Positions 7,577-15,590 of a DNA stretch of 52,109 bases are shown piece after piece; the stretch's first letter is position 1; each line of letters starts with the position of its first letter. The DNA comes from CAYUEN01 sp964443745 (GTDB taxonomy: Bacteria > Campylobacterota > Campylobacteria > Campylobacterales > QNZT01), in assembly GCA_964443745.1 (NCBI GenBank), contig CAYUEN010000011.1, forward strand, positions 1 to 52,109, in the 5' to 3' direction. The notes below the pieces were generated by a model, which saw only the letters and a program-made list of their open reading frames with translations, ran no database searches and was not told the origin of the DNA. A program made the translations under genes and the position numbers.

Positions 7577-9360
7577 GATGCCTCGTAATAGATATAACGT
7601 CTGTCGAACATATCCGAACTGTTGTATCGTGATTTGACCGAGTTGAGGATCAACCCGACATTTTTCAGATCCAACTTTTTAGTGAGAGCTTCGATCTCTC
7701 TGAGATGCTGCTCTTGCGAAAATTCGGACTTGAGTACAAAGAGCGTGATGTCGGCATATCGCATCAAAATCGTCGCATCACCGGCCAGATGAAGTGGTGG
7801 CGTATCGATCACGATATAGTCGTATCGCTCCCGGAGCGTTTCGATCAGCCGTCTCATCTTGTCGGAAGCGATCAGTTCGGCCGGATTGGGTGGAACCGCT
7901 CCGGAGGTGACGATATCGAAATTCTGGAAGAATTCATGTTCCCACGTCACCTCATCCAGCTGCGCTCTACCGGAAAGCAGATCGCTCATCCCTCTTTTGT
8001 TGGAAAGACCGAACTTGTGATGAAGCTCGGGACGACGCATATCGAGAGAGAGCAATATGCATCTCTTCTCCCCCATTCCCATAACCGCCGCGAGATTCGC
8101 ACTGAATGTCGTTTTCCCTTCGTTGGGGATCGAAGAGGTAACCAGGATGACTTTGTGATGATGGGGCGTCATCAGATAAGAGAGGTTGTTTCGTATCGCA
8201 CGGTAGGCTTCGCTCGCCGGCGCATTGGGCTCGTGCAGTACATACGCCTTGTTGTAGGCATGGCCGTTTTTGACATAGGGTATCATTCCATAAAACGGCA
8301 GGGAGGAGATCTCTTTCACATCTTCGGGAGATTTGATTCTGGTATCGAAAAGCGATCTGAGAAACGAATGGGCCACTACAGCCGAAATTCCGGCCATCAA
8401 TGCACTCAACAATACAAAAAGAGGATTGGGAGAAATAGGTTTAGAATCGGATTTTGCCTTTTGCAACACTCTTCTTTCAAATTTCGCTGCCTCTCTTTCT
8501 ACCATTAGATTCGCAACCTTCGTAGCGAGAAACTTCTTGTAGTATCCATCCATATGCGATATCTTTCGAGAGAGATGCCCCAAAATACCACCGATTTTCG
8601 AATCGATCTCACGATTGCGAAATTGTAGATAGTTCTCTATCAGCCGATCGAGAAAATCCACCGCTTTTGCGGGATGGCTGTCGCGATAGGAAAGCGACAC
8701 GATATGCGATCCCTCGGAAGCTGGTCGAATGTCGAGATTGTGAAGCTGCACCCTCTTGGTATATGTACTGATATCATGAAAACGGAAGGTGTATCGCCCC
8801 TTCTTGAAATCCCCTTTTTGCTTTTTCAATATCATCGAAAGATCTTCCATCTCTATAGGAGTGTCGTAATCGTAGATTCCATCGACCCCGAAACTCCTTT
8901 TGGCGGAACGCTTCATCCACATCGGCAGTATGGAGTCGACCCATTCATGCAGCGATGGCTTCAGATGAAGCGAAAAGCGCTCTTTTGAAACCGGATCGAT
9001 TATGATCTCTCTTTCGTATAGACTCGGATTTTTGAGACGAAAATCTTCGATCGAAAACGGAAATGTTCCGTAGCGTTCTCTCTTTCTGAACTCTTTCGTG
9101 TAGTAAACCGAAACACCAAAGCCCAAATCACGCAGCGTCTTCTCTATCAGAGGTGTGGATCGCAAGAGATCGATCTCTGTAGCAAGAGGATCGGAAACGA
9201 TTTCGAGCGTCGCTTGCGCTTCGTACGTAGGTGGGATCAGATAGAGAGAGAGTATACCGCCAAAAAGTGCGACCAACAGTATCAATAGATGGATCCATCG
9301 GTACTTTTTCAATGCATAAAGGAACTTTTTGGCACGCAGAGGGCGCTTCTCTTCTCTCAT
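7573..9360 (-). CDS. Wzc-like polysaccharide co-polymerase/tyrosine autokinase, short form
   Basis: Inner-membrane bacterial tyrosine kinase that controls chain length and export of a Wzx/Wzy polymer. Of 595 residues, TM1 is about 23–43, a periplasmic region spans 44–310, TM2 is about 313–335, and the cytosolic BY-kinase domain has Walker A SSIPNEGKTT (409–418), Walker A' ILLSLDMRRP (435–444) and Walker B YIVIDTPP (515–522). A tyrosine-containing tail (RYNSSDMFDRRYIYYEAS) is the likely autophosphorylation cluster. Compared with the 786-residue paralogue at 20104, the periplasmic part lacks most of the long coiled coil before TM2. ATGA overlap with the following GT4 gene. The ribosome binding site is weak (AGGA 12 bases upstream). 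Confidence 0.88.
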   Translation of the reverse strand: MREEKRPLRAKKFLYALKKYRWIHLLILLVALFGGILSLYLIPPTYEAQATLEIVSDPLATEIDLLRSTPLIEKTLRDLGFGVSVYYTKEFRKRERYGTFPFSIEDFRLKNPSLYEREIIIDPVSKERFSLHLKPSLHEWVDSILPMWMKRSAKRSFGVDGIYDYDTPIEMEDLSMILKKQKGDFKKGRYTFRFHDISTYTKRVQLHNLDIRPASEGSHIVSLSYRDSHPAKAVDFLDRLIENYLQFRNREIDSKIGGILGHLSRKISHMDGYYKKFLATKVANLMVEREAAKFERRVLQKAKSDSKPISPNPLFVLLSALMAGISAVVAHSFLRSLFDTRIKSPEDVKEISSLPFYGMIPYVKNGHAYNKAYVLHEPNAPASEAYRAIRNNLSYLMTPHHHKVILVTSSIPNEGKTTFSANLAAVMGMGEKRCILLSLDMRRPELHHKFGLSNKRGMSDLLSGRAQLDEVTWEHEFFQNFDIVTSGAVPPNPAELIASDKMRRLIETLRERYDYIVIDTPPLHLAGDATILMRYADITLFVLKSEFSQEQHLREIEALTKKLDLKNVGLILNSVKSRYNSSDMFDRRYIYYEAS

Positions 9361-9413
9361 AGGTTGTCGATATCCTGTCTCTTATTGGGTACTCTATGCG
9401 AAAATATCGGATA
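9361..9413. promoter_or_regulatory. Short intergenic region with perfect dyad before the short wzc-like gene
   Basis: CGGATA-T-TATCCG is a perfect six-base dyad at 9408–9420 that spans the stop codon of the GT4-B gene. It is too short in loop and lacks a T-run on the transcribed strand, so it is not a convincing terminator. The AT-rich sequence could hold a −10 for the downstream kinase gene. Function not determined. Confidence 0.3.
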
Positions 9414-10565
9414 TTATCCGTTTTTTTTGAGTCTGAACTGTGCACCCACATCCAGAAGCAGTGATGCGATCATCGTTTTGTAGCGATGGATCACGATTCT
9501 TTCATCAAATTCCCTCAAAATGTGTTCTCTGGCAGATCGGCCCATCTGAATCCGCTTCGAATCGGGCATATGCAATAGCTTCTCCATCGCTCTTGCCAGC
9601 GCCTTGGCATCTTTGGGTGGTACTAGAAAACCTGTCTCGGTATGCGATACGATATCTCTGCATCCGGGAACGTTCGTCGCGATGATCGGTTTTTGCATCG
9701 AAGCGCTCTCCATCAAAATCATGCTGATACCCTCCCTGTAAGAGGGAAGCACCACACAATCGGACGATGCGATCACCGGCCGGACATCCTGTACGGGCCC
9801 TCTGAAGTTGATCACCCCCTCATCCACCCACCGTTTCACCTCCTCCTCACCGATCGCATGGGGGTTTTTCGCATCCAGAAATCCAACCAAATCGAAATCG
9901 ACGTTCGAATAGTTACGCTTCAGAATCCTCGCCGCTTCGACATACTCTCCAACACCCTTATCCCACAACAGTCGCGCTATCAGAACGAACACGAACCGGT
10001 TATGTTCTCTTTTCACCGTTATCGGGGCGAACTTTTCCGTATTGACCCCCTCACCCGGAAGCATTTCGATCTTCTCTTTGGAGACGAGATTGTGACGTAA
10101 AAAAGTGTTTTTGTCGTCTTCGTTGATGAAACAAACCCTCTTTGCAAAACGAAGCGAAAGCCGATAGAGCCGTTTGGCGGCGACAGAAGCGATGTTGTGG
10201 TTGATAAAGGTGTACCCCAAACCGGTGATGACGGCGATCGAAGGAATCCGGGCCATTTTCGCCGCGAGCGTACCGTAAATATTCGGTTTGATGGTATAGT
10301 GGATGATCAGATCGGGCGCGATCCGCCGATAGTGTCGATACAGATCCCGCATCATCTTCAAATCGTTGCCCAGGCAGGTCCCTTTGTTGTCGACCTCGAT
10401 CGGGATGAATTCACACCCCATCGACTCCAACTCCTTGCTCTGCGAATCTTTCGGAGCGAGGATACTCAGGTGAAAACCATCTCTTAGCAACTGGGAGATC
10501 AAGCCATAGCGGAATTTCACCATTCCCCATGAAGTGTTGCAAACCATGACGATCTTTCTATGCAT
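9414..10565 (-). CDS. Glycosyltransferase family 4 protein (B)
   Basis: Predicted GT-B retaining glycosyltransferase of the group that includes PglA-like HexNAc transferases. About 383 residues: N-terminal MVCNTSWGMVKFRYGLI, the HYTIKPNIYGTLAAK segment typical of this subgroup, the LIARLLWDKGVGEYV donor-binding start and the E-x7-E motif in SYREGISMILMESA. A GTG at 10577 is in frame, but the ATG at 10565 has a GGAG site five bases upstream and is chosen. It heads the minus-strand run GT4-B, Wzc short form, GT4-A, AsnB-like 1. Substrate unknown; PglA likeness is by motif only. Confidence 0.88.
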   Translation of the reverse strand: MHRKIVMVCNTSWGMVKFRYGLISQLLRDGFHLSILAPKDSQSKELESMGCEFIPIEVDNKGTCLGNDLKMMRDLYRHYRRIAPDLIIHYTIKPNIYGTLAAKMARIPSIAVITGLGYTFINHNIASVAAKRLYRLSLRFAKRVCFINEDDKNTFLRHNLVSKEKIEMLPGEGVNTEKFAPITVKREHNRFVFVLIARLLWDKGVGEYVEAARILKRNYSNVDFDLVGFLDAKNPHAIGEEEVKRWVDEGVINFRGPVQDVRPVIASSDCVVLPSYREGISMILMESASMQKPIIATNVPGCRDIVSHTETGFLVPPKDAKALARAMEKLLHMPDSKRIQMGRSAREHILREFDERIVIHRYKTMIASLLLDVGAQFRLKKNG

Positions 10566-10712
10566 AGATCTCCCCACTTCCCCACTCTGGTGTCATCCGC
10601 TTACGATCCTTTGTTTTCTCTTGTCGATATAATCGTTTTTTTTATCGAAAAGTTTACACTTAATACCGATATTGTCCGATCTAGAGACAACACTGCACGA
10701 CAAGGAGTCATT
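10566..10712. promoter_or_regulatory. Divergent promoter region between GT4-B and polysaccharide deacetylase
   Basis: A 147-base region between divergent genes. On the plus strand a perfect TATAAT (10628–10633) could serve the deacetylase, with a leader of about 70 bases; the overlapping TATATC on the minus strand (10631–10626) could serve the glycosyltransferase. An AAGGAG site at 10702–10707 sets the deacetylase start. No convincing −35 boxes. Confidence 0.4.
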
Positions 10713-11708
10713 ATGGGGAAGAGACGAAGGGGGATTTTCACGATTTCACTCGATTTCGAACTCTATTGGGGAATGCGCGATGTCGTATCGGTCGAAGCAT
10801 ATCGAAACAACCTGGAAGGAACTCCCTCGGCGATAAAGGAGATGCTGATTCGCTTCACAAAAGGAGAGATACATGTAACTTGGGCGATCGTAGGCTTTCT
10901 CTTTTTCAAAAACAAAACCGAGCTTTTCGAACATCTGCCTTCGCCTCTACCTGCCTATGAAGAGAAAAAGATCGATCTCTATGCCTATGCGAAAGAAAAC
11001 GATCTTACACCCCGCTTCCACTTCGCACCCGACTTGATAGAGAAGATACGCCATACTCCCCATCAAGAGATCGCCTCACACACTTTCAGCCACTACTACT
11101 GCCTCGAAAAGGGGCAGAATGCGGCCTCTTTCCTGGCAGATCTGAAAGCGGCCAAACGGATCGCCCAATCGTATGGATCCCAACTCGTTTCACTCGTTTT
11201 TCCAAGAAACCAATATAACGAGGAGTATCTCGATCTGATTCGAACAGCGGGATTTACCGCCTATCGTGGCAACGAAAAGGGATGGCTCTATGAAGCGCTC
11301 GACGAAAGGCGTAAAAAATCACCCATACGACGTCTGGGAAGGATACTTGACAGCTACATCAATCTATCGGGACACCACACCTACGACCTCGAAAAAATCG
11401 CCCGTACCCACCCCTACAATATCCCTGCCAGCCGTTTTCTGCGTCCATACAATCCCTTTCTCGCTCCGCTGGATCCTCTGAAAATCGCACGGATCAAAGC
11501 GGGTATGCATGAGGCGGCTCAGCGGGGACGTCTTTTCCATCTCTGGTGGCATCCCCACAATTTCGGTCTCCATACCGAGCAGCATCTCGCCTGTCTGGAC
11601 GAGATTCTCGAAACCTTTCAATCACTCAAGAAAAGATATGGATTCGAATCCCTGACAATGGGTGAAATCTCTCGCAGGCTCGATGGCCTGCGCACTCATA
11701 CGCGATAG
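10713..11708 (+). CDS. Polysaccharide deacetylase (NodB-like) family protein
   Basis: Carbohydrate esterase 4-type fold expected to remove N- or O-acetyl groups from the polymer or a precursor. The 331 residues show motif 1 as SLDFEL (the divergent DFE form of TFDD), motif 2 as ASHTFSHYY with the two metal-binding His, and motif 3 as FPRNQYN. A late HLWWHPHNFG block supplies the usual C-terminal His. No signal peptide is visible, so the enzyme is predicted cytosolic or to act on lipid-linked intermediates at the inner face, as in the related polysaccharide deacetylases of exopolysaccharide loci. Start chosen at the ATG 10713 with AAGGAG; longer in-frame versions lack support. Its end overlaps the opposing methyltransferase by 13 bases. 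Confidence 0.85.
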   Translation: MGKRRRGIFTISLDFELYWGMRDVVSVEAYRNNLEGTPSAIKEMLIRFTKGEIHVTWAIVGFLFFKNKTELFEHLPSPLPAYEEKKIDLYAYAKENDLTPRFHFAPDLIEKIRHTPHQEIASHTFSHYYCLEKGQNAASFLADLKAAKRIAQSYGSQLVSLVFPRNQYNEEYLDLIRTAGFTAYRGNEKGWLYEALDERRKKSPIRRLGRILDSYINLSGHHTYDLEKIARTHPYNIPASRFLRPYNPFLAPLDPLKIARIKAGMHEAAQRGRLFHLWWHPHNFGLHTEQHLACLDEILETFQSLKKRYGFESLTMGEISRRLDGLRTHTR

Positions 11709-12397
11709 AAAAAGACCCGCGCTCCGGTAGGATAGGAAACCGAATGGAAGCGCTCGAATCTTCTATCGAGTACCTCTTCGCATGAAGGATTTCCGTAAAC
11801 GAGATAGAGCGTCGATTCGAACCTCTCTTTCGCCTTTTCGATCCGCTCCGCGACCCGCTCCATCACGACCGCATCGAACGGGTTGAAGAGGTAGATGAGC
11901 GACGTTTCGGCGGGAGGGTCGTATTCGGTCGCATCGGCCCAGATCGAGCGGACATGATCCAACCCCAGTCGGTCGATATTCTCGAGTGCGATTTCATGCA
12001 GTTCTTTAGCGAATTCGACACCGATCGCCTCATCAAAGCCGTATTCTCTGGCCTGGATGATCGCACCCCCCTTCCCGCTTCCGTAATCGAGAAATAGCCT
12101 CTTGGAAAGCGGCGCTTCCAAAACCGACTCCAAATCCCCCATCACCTGCCGAAAAAAATCGTGCGATGTGGAGACAAGAGCGGTCCCATGATCGATATAC
12201 GCGCCCCTGCGTGTCAGCGCGAAGATATTTTCCGTCTCGAAATCGACCCCTTTGTAACGATAATAGAGGCGTCTGGCGATCTTTTCCAAGCTTTTTTTGA
12301 AACCGAATATTTTTATCGATTCGAACAGCTGCATCACTTTGTAGGCGATGGTATTCTGATGCGACATATCGGCATTGGTGTGTGTACGCTCTTTCAT
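11696..12397 (-). CDS. Class I SAM-dependent methyltransferase
   Basis: Predicted cytosolic methyltransferase of about 233 residues. Motif I is LFLDYGSGKGGAIIQA, followed by an acidic motif II (EAIGVEFAKEL) and DATEYDP and YLFNPFD as motifs III and IV, a pattern seen in histone-lysine-methyltransferase-like/DOT1-like small bacterial enzymes. The substrate is not evident; in this locus a sugar hydroxyl is likeliest. Start at 12397 is set by AAGGAG and an ATGA overlap with the stop of the upstream sugar methyltransferase, so the two are translationally coupled. The 3' end overlaps the opposing deacetylase by 13 bases. Confidence 0.82.
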   Translation of the reverse strand: MKERTHTNADMSHQNTIAYKVMQLFESIKIFGFKKSLEKIARRLYYRYKGVDFETENIFALTRRGAYIDHGTALVSTSHDFFRQVMGDLESVLEAPLSKRLFLDYGSGKGGAIIQAREYGFDEAIGVEFAKELHEIALENIDRLGLDHVRSIWADATEYDPPAETSLIYLFNPFDAVVMERVAERIEKAKERFESTLYLVYGNPSCEEVLDRRFERFHSVSYPTGARVFFYRV

Positions 12398-13845
12398 GTT
12401 TCTCCTTCCATATCGAGTCTCGGCGAGATTTTCTGCCCTACCCACTGCGGATAGTCGAAGCGGTTCCCGTAACGCAAAGAGCGCACCAGCCATCCGCCAC
12501 GAAACTCCCACCCGAAAAGGCCGATTCCCCAGCGATCGTCGCCGACTTTGTTAAGCGAATAGAAATAGCCTCCTTCCCTGACGATTCTGTCGATCTCGCC
12601 AAGATAAAAACCGATCCATTCAGCCGCCATAAACCCCATCGAAGCGGTATTGACTACAAGATCCACGGAGCCGTCCGGGAGGCGCCCGAGCCACTCGGGC
12701 ACCATCAGGACAAAATCGTACTCCTCATAGATTCTCTCCCACTCTTTTCGCTCAAGCAAATCCTCCATAAGAGCGATACGCGCGTTCGGAAAACTGTGGC
12801 ACAGATAATATCCGCTCAAAATCAACGTTTCGGCGAAATCCACGAGAATGATACAACTTCGTTGCCGATAAAGCTTCACCAATCGATCGAGCCCGCCGTA
12901 TCCGGCTCCGATATCGACGATCACTTCACGCTTCCCTCCGGATGGAGGCGGTATTTGTTTTTGTATATCGTCGCACACGAAGCCGTGATAGAGCAGCTTT
13001 TCGCTCAGGCGTACCCCGCGATAGTGTATGCAAAGAGGATTTCCGGCAACGCTTTCGGCGAGGGAAGCGAGCAACAGAGGATCGACGACGGCCGCAAGAC
13101 GGTGGTAGGCGAGTATCAGATCGATCGCTTCCAGGTAGTTTTTCAGATACCCTGCGGCTGGATCGACATACCGAAACTGATCGTTGAACATCCGGCTGTA
13201 AAGTTTTGGATCGTGGCGGAAATTTATCAATTTTTGCGCGATCACGTTACCTTTGTCGTCCAGAAAATGGCGACGCATCAGCGCTGCGATTCGCTCCCAT
13301 TCGTCGTTTTTCTCCAGACACCCCTCCTCTTTTTTGGCGATCTTGTAGGAGATAGAAAGCTTTTTCCACCAACCATCTGCTATCTTGGGAACTTGGCGAA
13401 CCAAAAAGGGAGATCTAGGCCACACACTTCGATAGGCTCCCTTTTTGTAAGTCATCCGTTTGGCTATCGTCCGGGGATCGTCGAACGATTCCATCAAAAT
13501 CTCCCTCTCCTCCTCTTTTTTGAACAACTCCGCCAAAAGTCGCATCCCAAGCAGTACACGCCCGAAAAAATTGTAAAAAAGGATCGCTTCGTATGGGGTC
13601 TTTCCTCCATGCCAGGGATGCAGCAAAAAACGAGAACACGGCTGCAGCAGCAGTCTCTCTTTTAATTGGTTCCACTCCTTTTTGAGAAAAATCCCTCTTT
13701 TGAGCAACCATTTGATGAAAATACGATTTCGGTTTTCTTGTGATCCGGTCATAACCGTAATATCGGACAGCCGAAAATTCAATAAAGTGTCGCGATGACC
13801 GATATGTATCACAACGACAAAAGATTTTGTAAAACGGGCAAACAT
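12394..13845 (-). CDS. Putative sugar O-methyltransferase (NanM/TIGR04371-like)
   Basis: Predicted O-methyltransferase acting on a sugar of the surface polymer. The C-terminal half carries VVDIGAGYGGLDRLVKL, then ILVDFAETLILSGYYL and DLVVNTASMGFMAAEWIGFYL with a YFYSLNK block, the order found in the putative sugar O-methyltransferase family. The N-terminal 200 residues are basic and unassigned. The start is unsettled: the ATG at 13845 has no ribosome binding site and overlaps the start of the divergent asnB-like gene (shared CATG), while an ATG at 13752 gives a shorter protein with no better site. A TATACT box on the minus strand at 13863–13858 could drive it. Coupled to the next methyltransferase by ATGA. 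Confidence 0.78.
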   Translation of the reverse strand: MFARFTKSFVVVIHIGHRDTLLNFRLSDITVMTGSQENRNRIFIKWLLKRGIFLKKEWNQLKERLLLQPCSRFLLHPWHGGKTPYEAILFYNFFGRVLLGMRLLAELFKKEEEREILMESFDDPRTIAKRMTYKKGAYRSVWPRSPFLVRQVPKIADGWWKKLSISYKIAKKEEGCLEKNDEWERIAALMRRHFLDDKGNVIAQKLINFRHDPKLYSRMFNDQFRYVDPAAGYLKNYLEAIDLILAYHRLAAVVDPLLLASLAESVAGNPLCIHYRGVRLSEKLLYHGFVCDDIQKQIPPPSGGKREVIVDIGAGYGGLDRLVKLYRQRSCIILVDFAETLILSGYYLCHSFPNARIALMEDLLERKEWERIYEEYDFVLMVPEWLGRLPDGSVDLVVNTASMGFMAAEWIGFYLGEIDRIVREGGYFYSLNKVGDDRWGIGLFGWEFRGGWLVRSLRYGNRFDYPQWVGQKISPRLDMEGET

Positions 13846-15577
13846 GAAAAAGAGAGAAGTATACCATTTTACCGATAGCTGCCTTGGTGAAAAAAATCTC
13901 CCTCTTTCTCTTCGATTCGAGGGTACGATCAGAAATCTAAAGAGACTAAAAAGCGAAATTGGCACGAAAAAAAACGATCCGGAAGCGATCTTGCTGGATG
14001 GGTTTGAAAGATTCCAAACCGCACTTTTTGGCAAAATCGAAGGGGATTATACGATCTGGGTACTGGATAGAAGACGCGGCAAGCTCTATCTGACTCGGGA
14101 TTTTGCGGGGAAAAGACCTTTTTACTACCATCTTGGCAGAAAGGGAATACTCGCAAGCGGTTCACTCACGGCTTTGAAGGAATATCCTGATTTCTATGGC
14201 GGTATAGATACGACCGGGTTGTTGCACTATCTTCGGTACGGTTTTATCCTCGCCCCCTACACCATTTACGAAAAAACCTACAAAATCAGACAAGGATGTG
14301 CGATCGTCTACGATTTTAGCACCCGAAAGTGCGAAGAGGTATCCTACTGGGATCTAAATAGCCTCTATACCAAAACCGAATCCATCACTTCCGAAGAGGA
14401 GTTGTTGGCGCAAATCGAAACCCTTTTGGACAAAAGTATCTTGAGGATGCTGGAGAGTTGCGAAGCAACGGCGGGCGTCATGTTAAGCGGAGGCTACGAC
14501 AGTTCACTGGTCGCCTCTTTGCTCTTTCGCCATCTGGGCCGAAATCTGGAGGCGTTTACGATCGGCTTCGAAGAAAAAGAATACGACGAATCTCGATACG
14601 CCGCGAAAATCGCCGAGCATCTGGGGATCAGACACCATATCCATCTTTTTGGCAAAAAAGAGGCGCAAAAGATCGTACCCTCACTCGCCACCGTCTACGA
14701 AGAGCCGTTCGCCGATTTCGGAGCGACACCCACACTGATGCTGGCAAAAATAGCGAAAAAAGCCGGAATCGACGCACTTTTCGTGGGTGACGGAGGAGAC
14801 GAAGTCTTTGCTACAGCGGACAATCTGGAACAGTTGCGTCTTTTTCGAAATCTCCAGATACGACACAAGGGGTGGGCAAGTAGATTCTTGAACCTTCTTG
14901 ATCCATGCCGCCTGCCTTCGCTTGCCGAAAAACACGGTTTGATCAATCGATACGCCAAATTCAGGATGCTTTTGCAAAGCGAGTCGATCCCCCAGATGAT
15001 CAAAAAGAAGGAGATGACGTTTCTGCCGCAGGAGTTGGATGCACTGCTGCATCTGGACAGCCGATCGTTCGCAAACGCCTTCGACCTGATCCGTTTCGAC
15101 ACAAAATGCGAACCGGCCAATCAGGTTACCGGCACCTATTTCCATACGACCATGGCCGACGGAGAACTCGTGAAAACCTTCGGAGCACTAGATCATGTCG
15201 GAATCACACCCCTCTCCCCCTATCTGGAGCAAAAACTGATCGCACTGCTCGCTAGCACCCCTTCGTCGATCAAACTCAAAAACGGAACCAGAAAATACCT
15301 GCTCAAAACCCTCGCACACCGTCATCTCCCCAAAACGTTGCTGGATCGCCCCAAAAGTGGTTTCAATATCCCTTTCGGTGACTGGATGCGGGGTATTCTG
15401 AAAGAGGATCTCGACGAAAGACTCGACGAGCAAAATATCGCATCCACCGGTTTTTTCGATCCCGAATTCGTCACCACCCTAAAACGAAGATTCGAAGCGG
15501 GAGACGATTTCGTGCAGTATCGTCTCTGGAACCTCTATCTCTTTATGCGGTGGTACGACACCCACCATCCCCGATAG
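13844..15577 (+). CDS. Asparagine-synthase-like amidotransferase with degenerate glutaminase domain (copy 2)
   Basis: Second AsnB paralogue, 577 residues. The synthetase domain is intact, with SGGYDS at 215–220, GDGGDEVFATADN, and the C-terminal PKSGFNIPFGDW block. The N-terminal domain is short (the SLTALK block lies at about 107 rather than 161) and begins MKKREVYHF with no Cys2, no RGPDD and no HRRLS motif; only the final strands (GDYTIWVLDRRRGKLYLTRD) resemble the glutaminase fold. It should therefore use free ammonia, take ammonia from another protein, or perform another adenylation-dependent step. The ATG at 13844 overlaps the possible start of the divergent methyltransferase. It converges on the full-length copy at 15591 with a 13-base gap. 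Confidence 0.87.
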   Translation: MKKREVYHFTDSCLGEKNLPLSLRFEGTIRNLKRLKSEIGTKKNDPEAILLDGFERFQTALFGKIEGDYTIWVLDRRRGKLYLTRDFAGKRPFYYHLGRKGILASGSLTALKEYPDFYGGIDTTGLLHYLRYGFILAPYTIYEKTYKIRQGCAIVYDFSTRKCEEVSYWDLNSLYTKTESITSEEELLAQIETLLDKSILRMLESCEATAGVMLSGGYDSSLVASLLFRHLGRNLEAFTIGFEEKEYDESRYAAKIAEHLGIRHHIHLFGKKEAQKIVPSLATVYEEPFADFGATPTLMLAKIAKKAGIDALFVGDGGDEVFATADNLEQLRLFRNLQIRHKGWASRFLNLLDPCRLPSLAEKHGLINRYAKFRMLLQSESIPQMIKKKEMTFLPQELDALLHLDSRSFANAFDLIRFDTKCEPANQVTGTYFHTTMADGELVKTFGALDHVGITPLSPYLEQKLIALLASTPSSIKLKNGTRKYLLKTLAHRHLPKTLLDRPKSGFNIPFGDWMRGILKEDLDERLDEQNIASTGFFDPEFVTTLKRRFEAGDDFVQYRLWNLYLFMRWYDTHHPR

Positions 15578-15590
15578 AGACTCCTTTCAT

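Noticed and set aside
9408..9420. Perfect dyad CGGATA-T-TATCCG as a transcription terminator
   Set aside because: A one-base loop cannot form a stable hairpin and no T-run follows in the transcribed direction.
12382..13665. A 427-codon open frame antisense to the sugar methyltransferase
   Set aside because: The opposite strand encodes recognisable methyltransferase motifs and is coupled by ATGA to its neighbour; the antisense frame has no recognisable domain.
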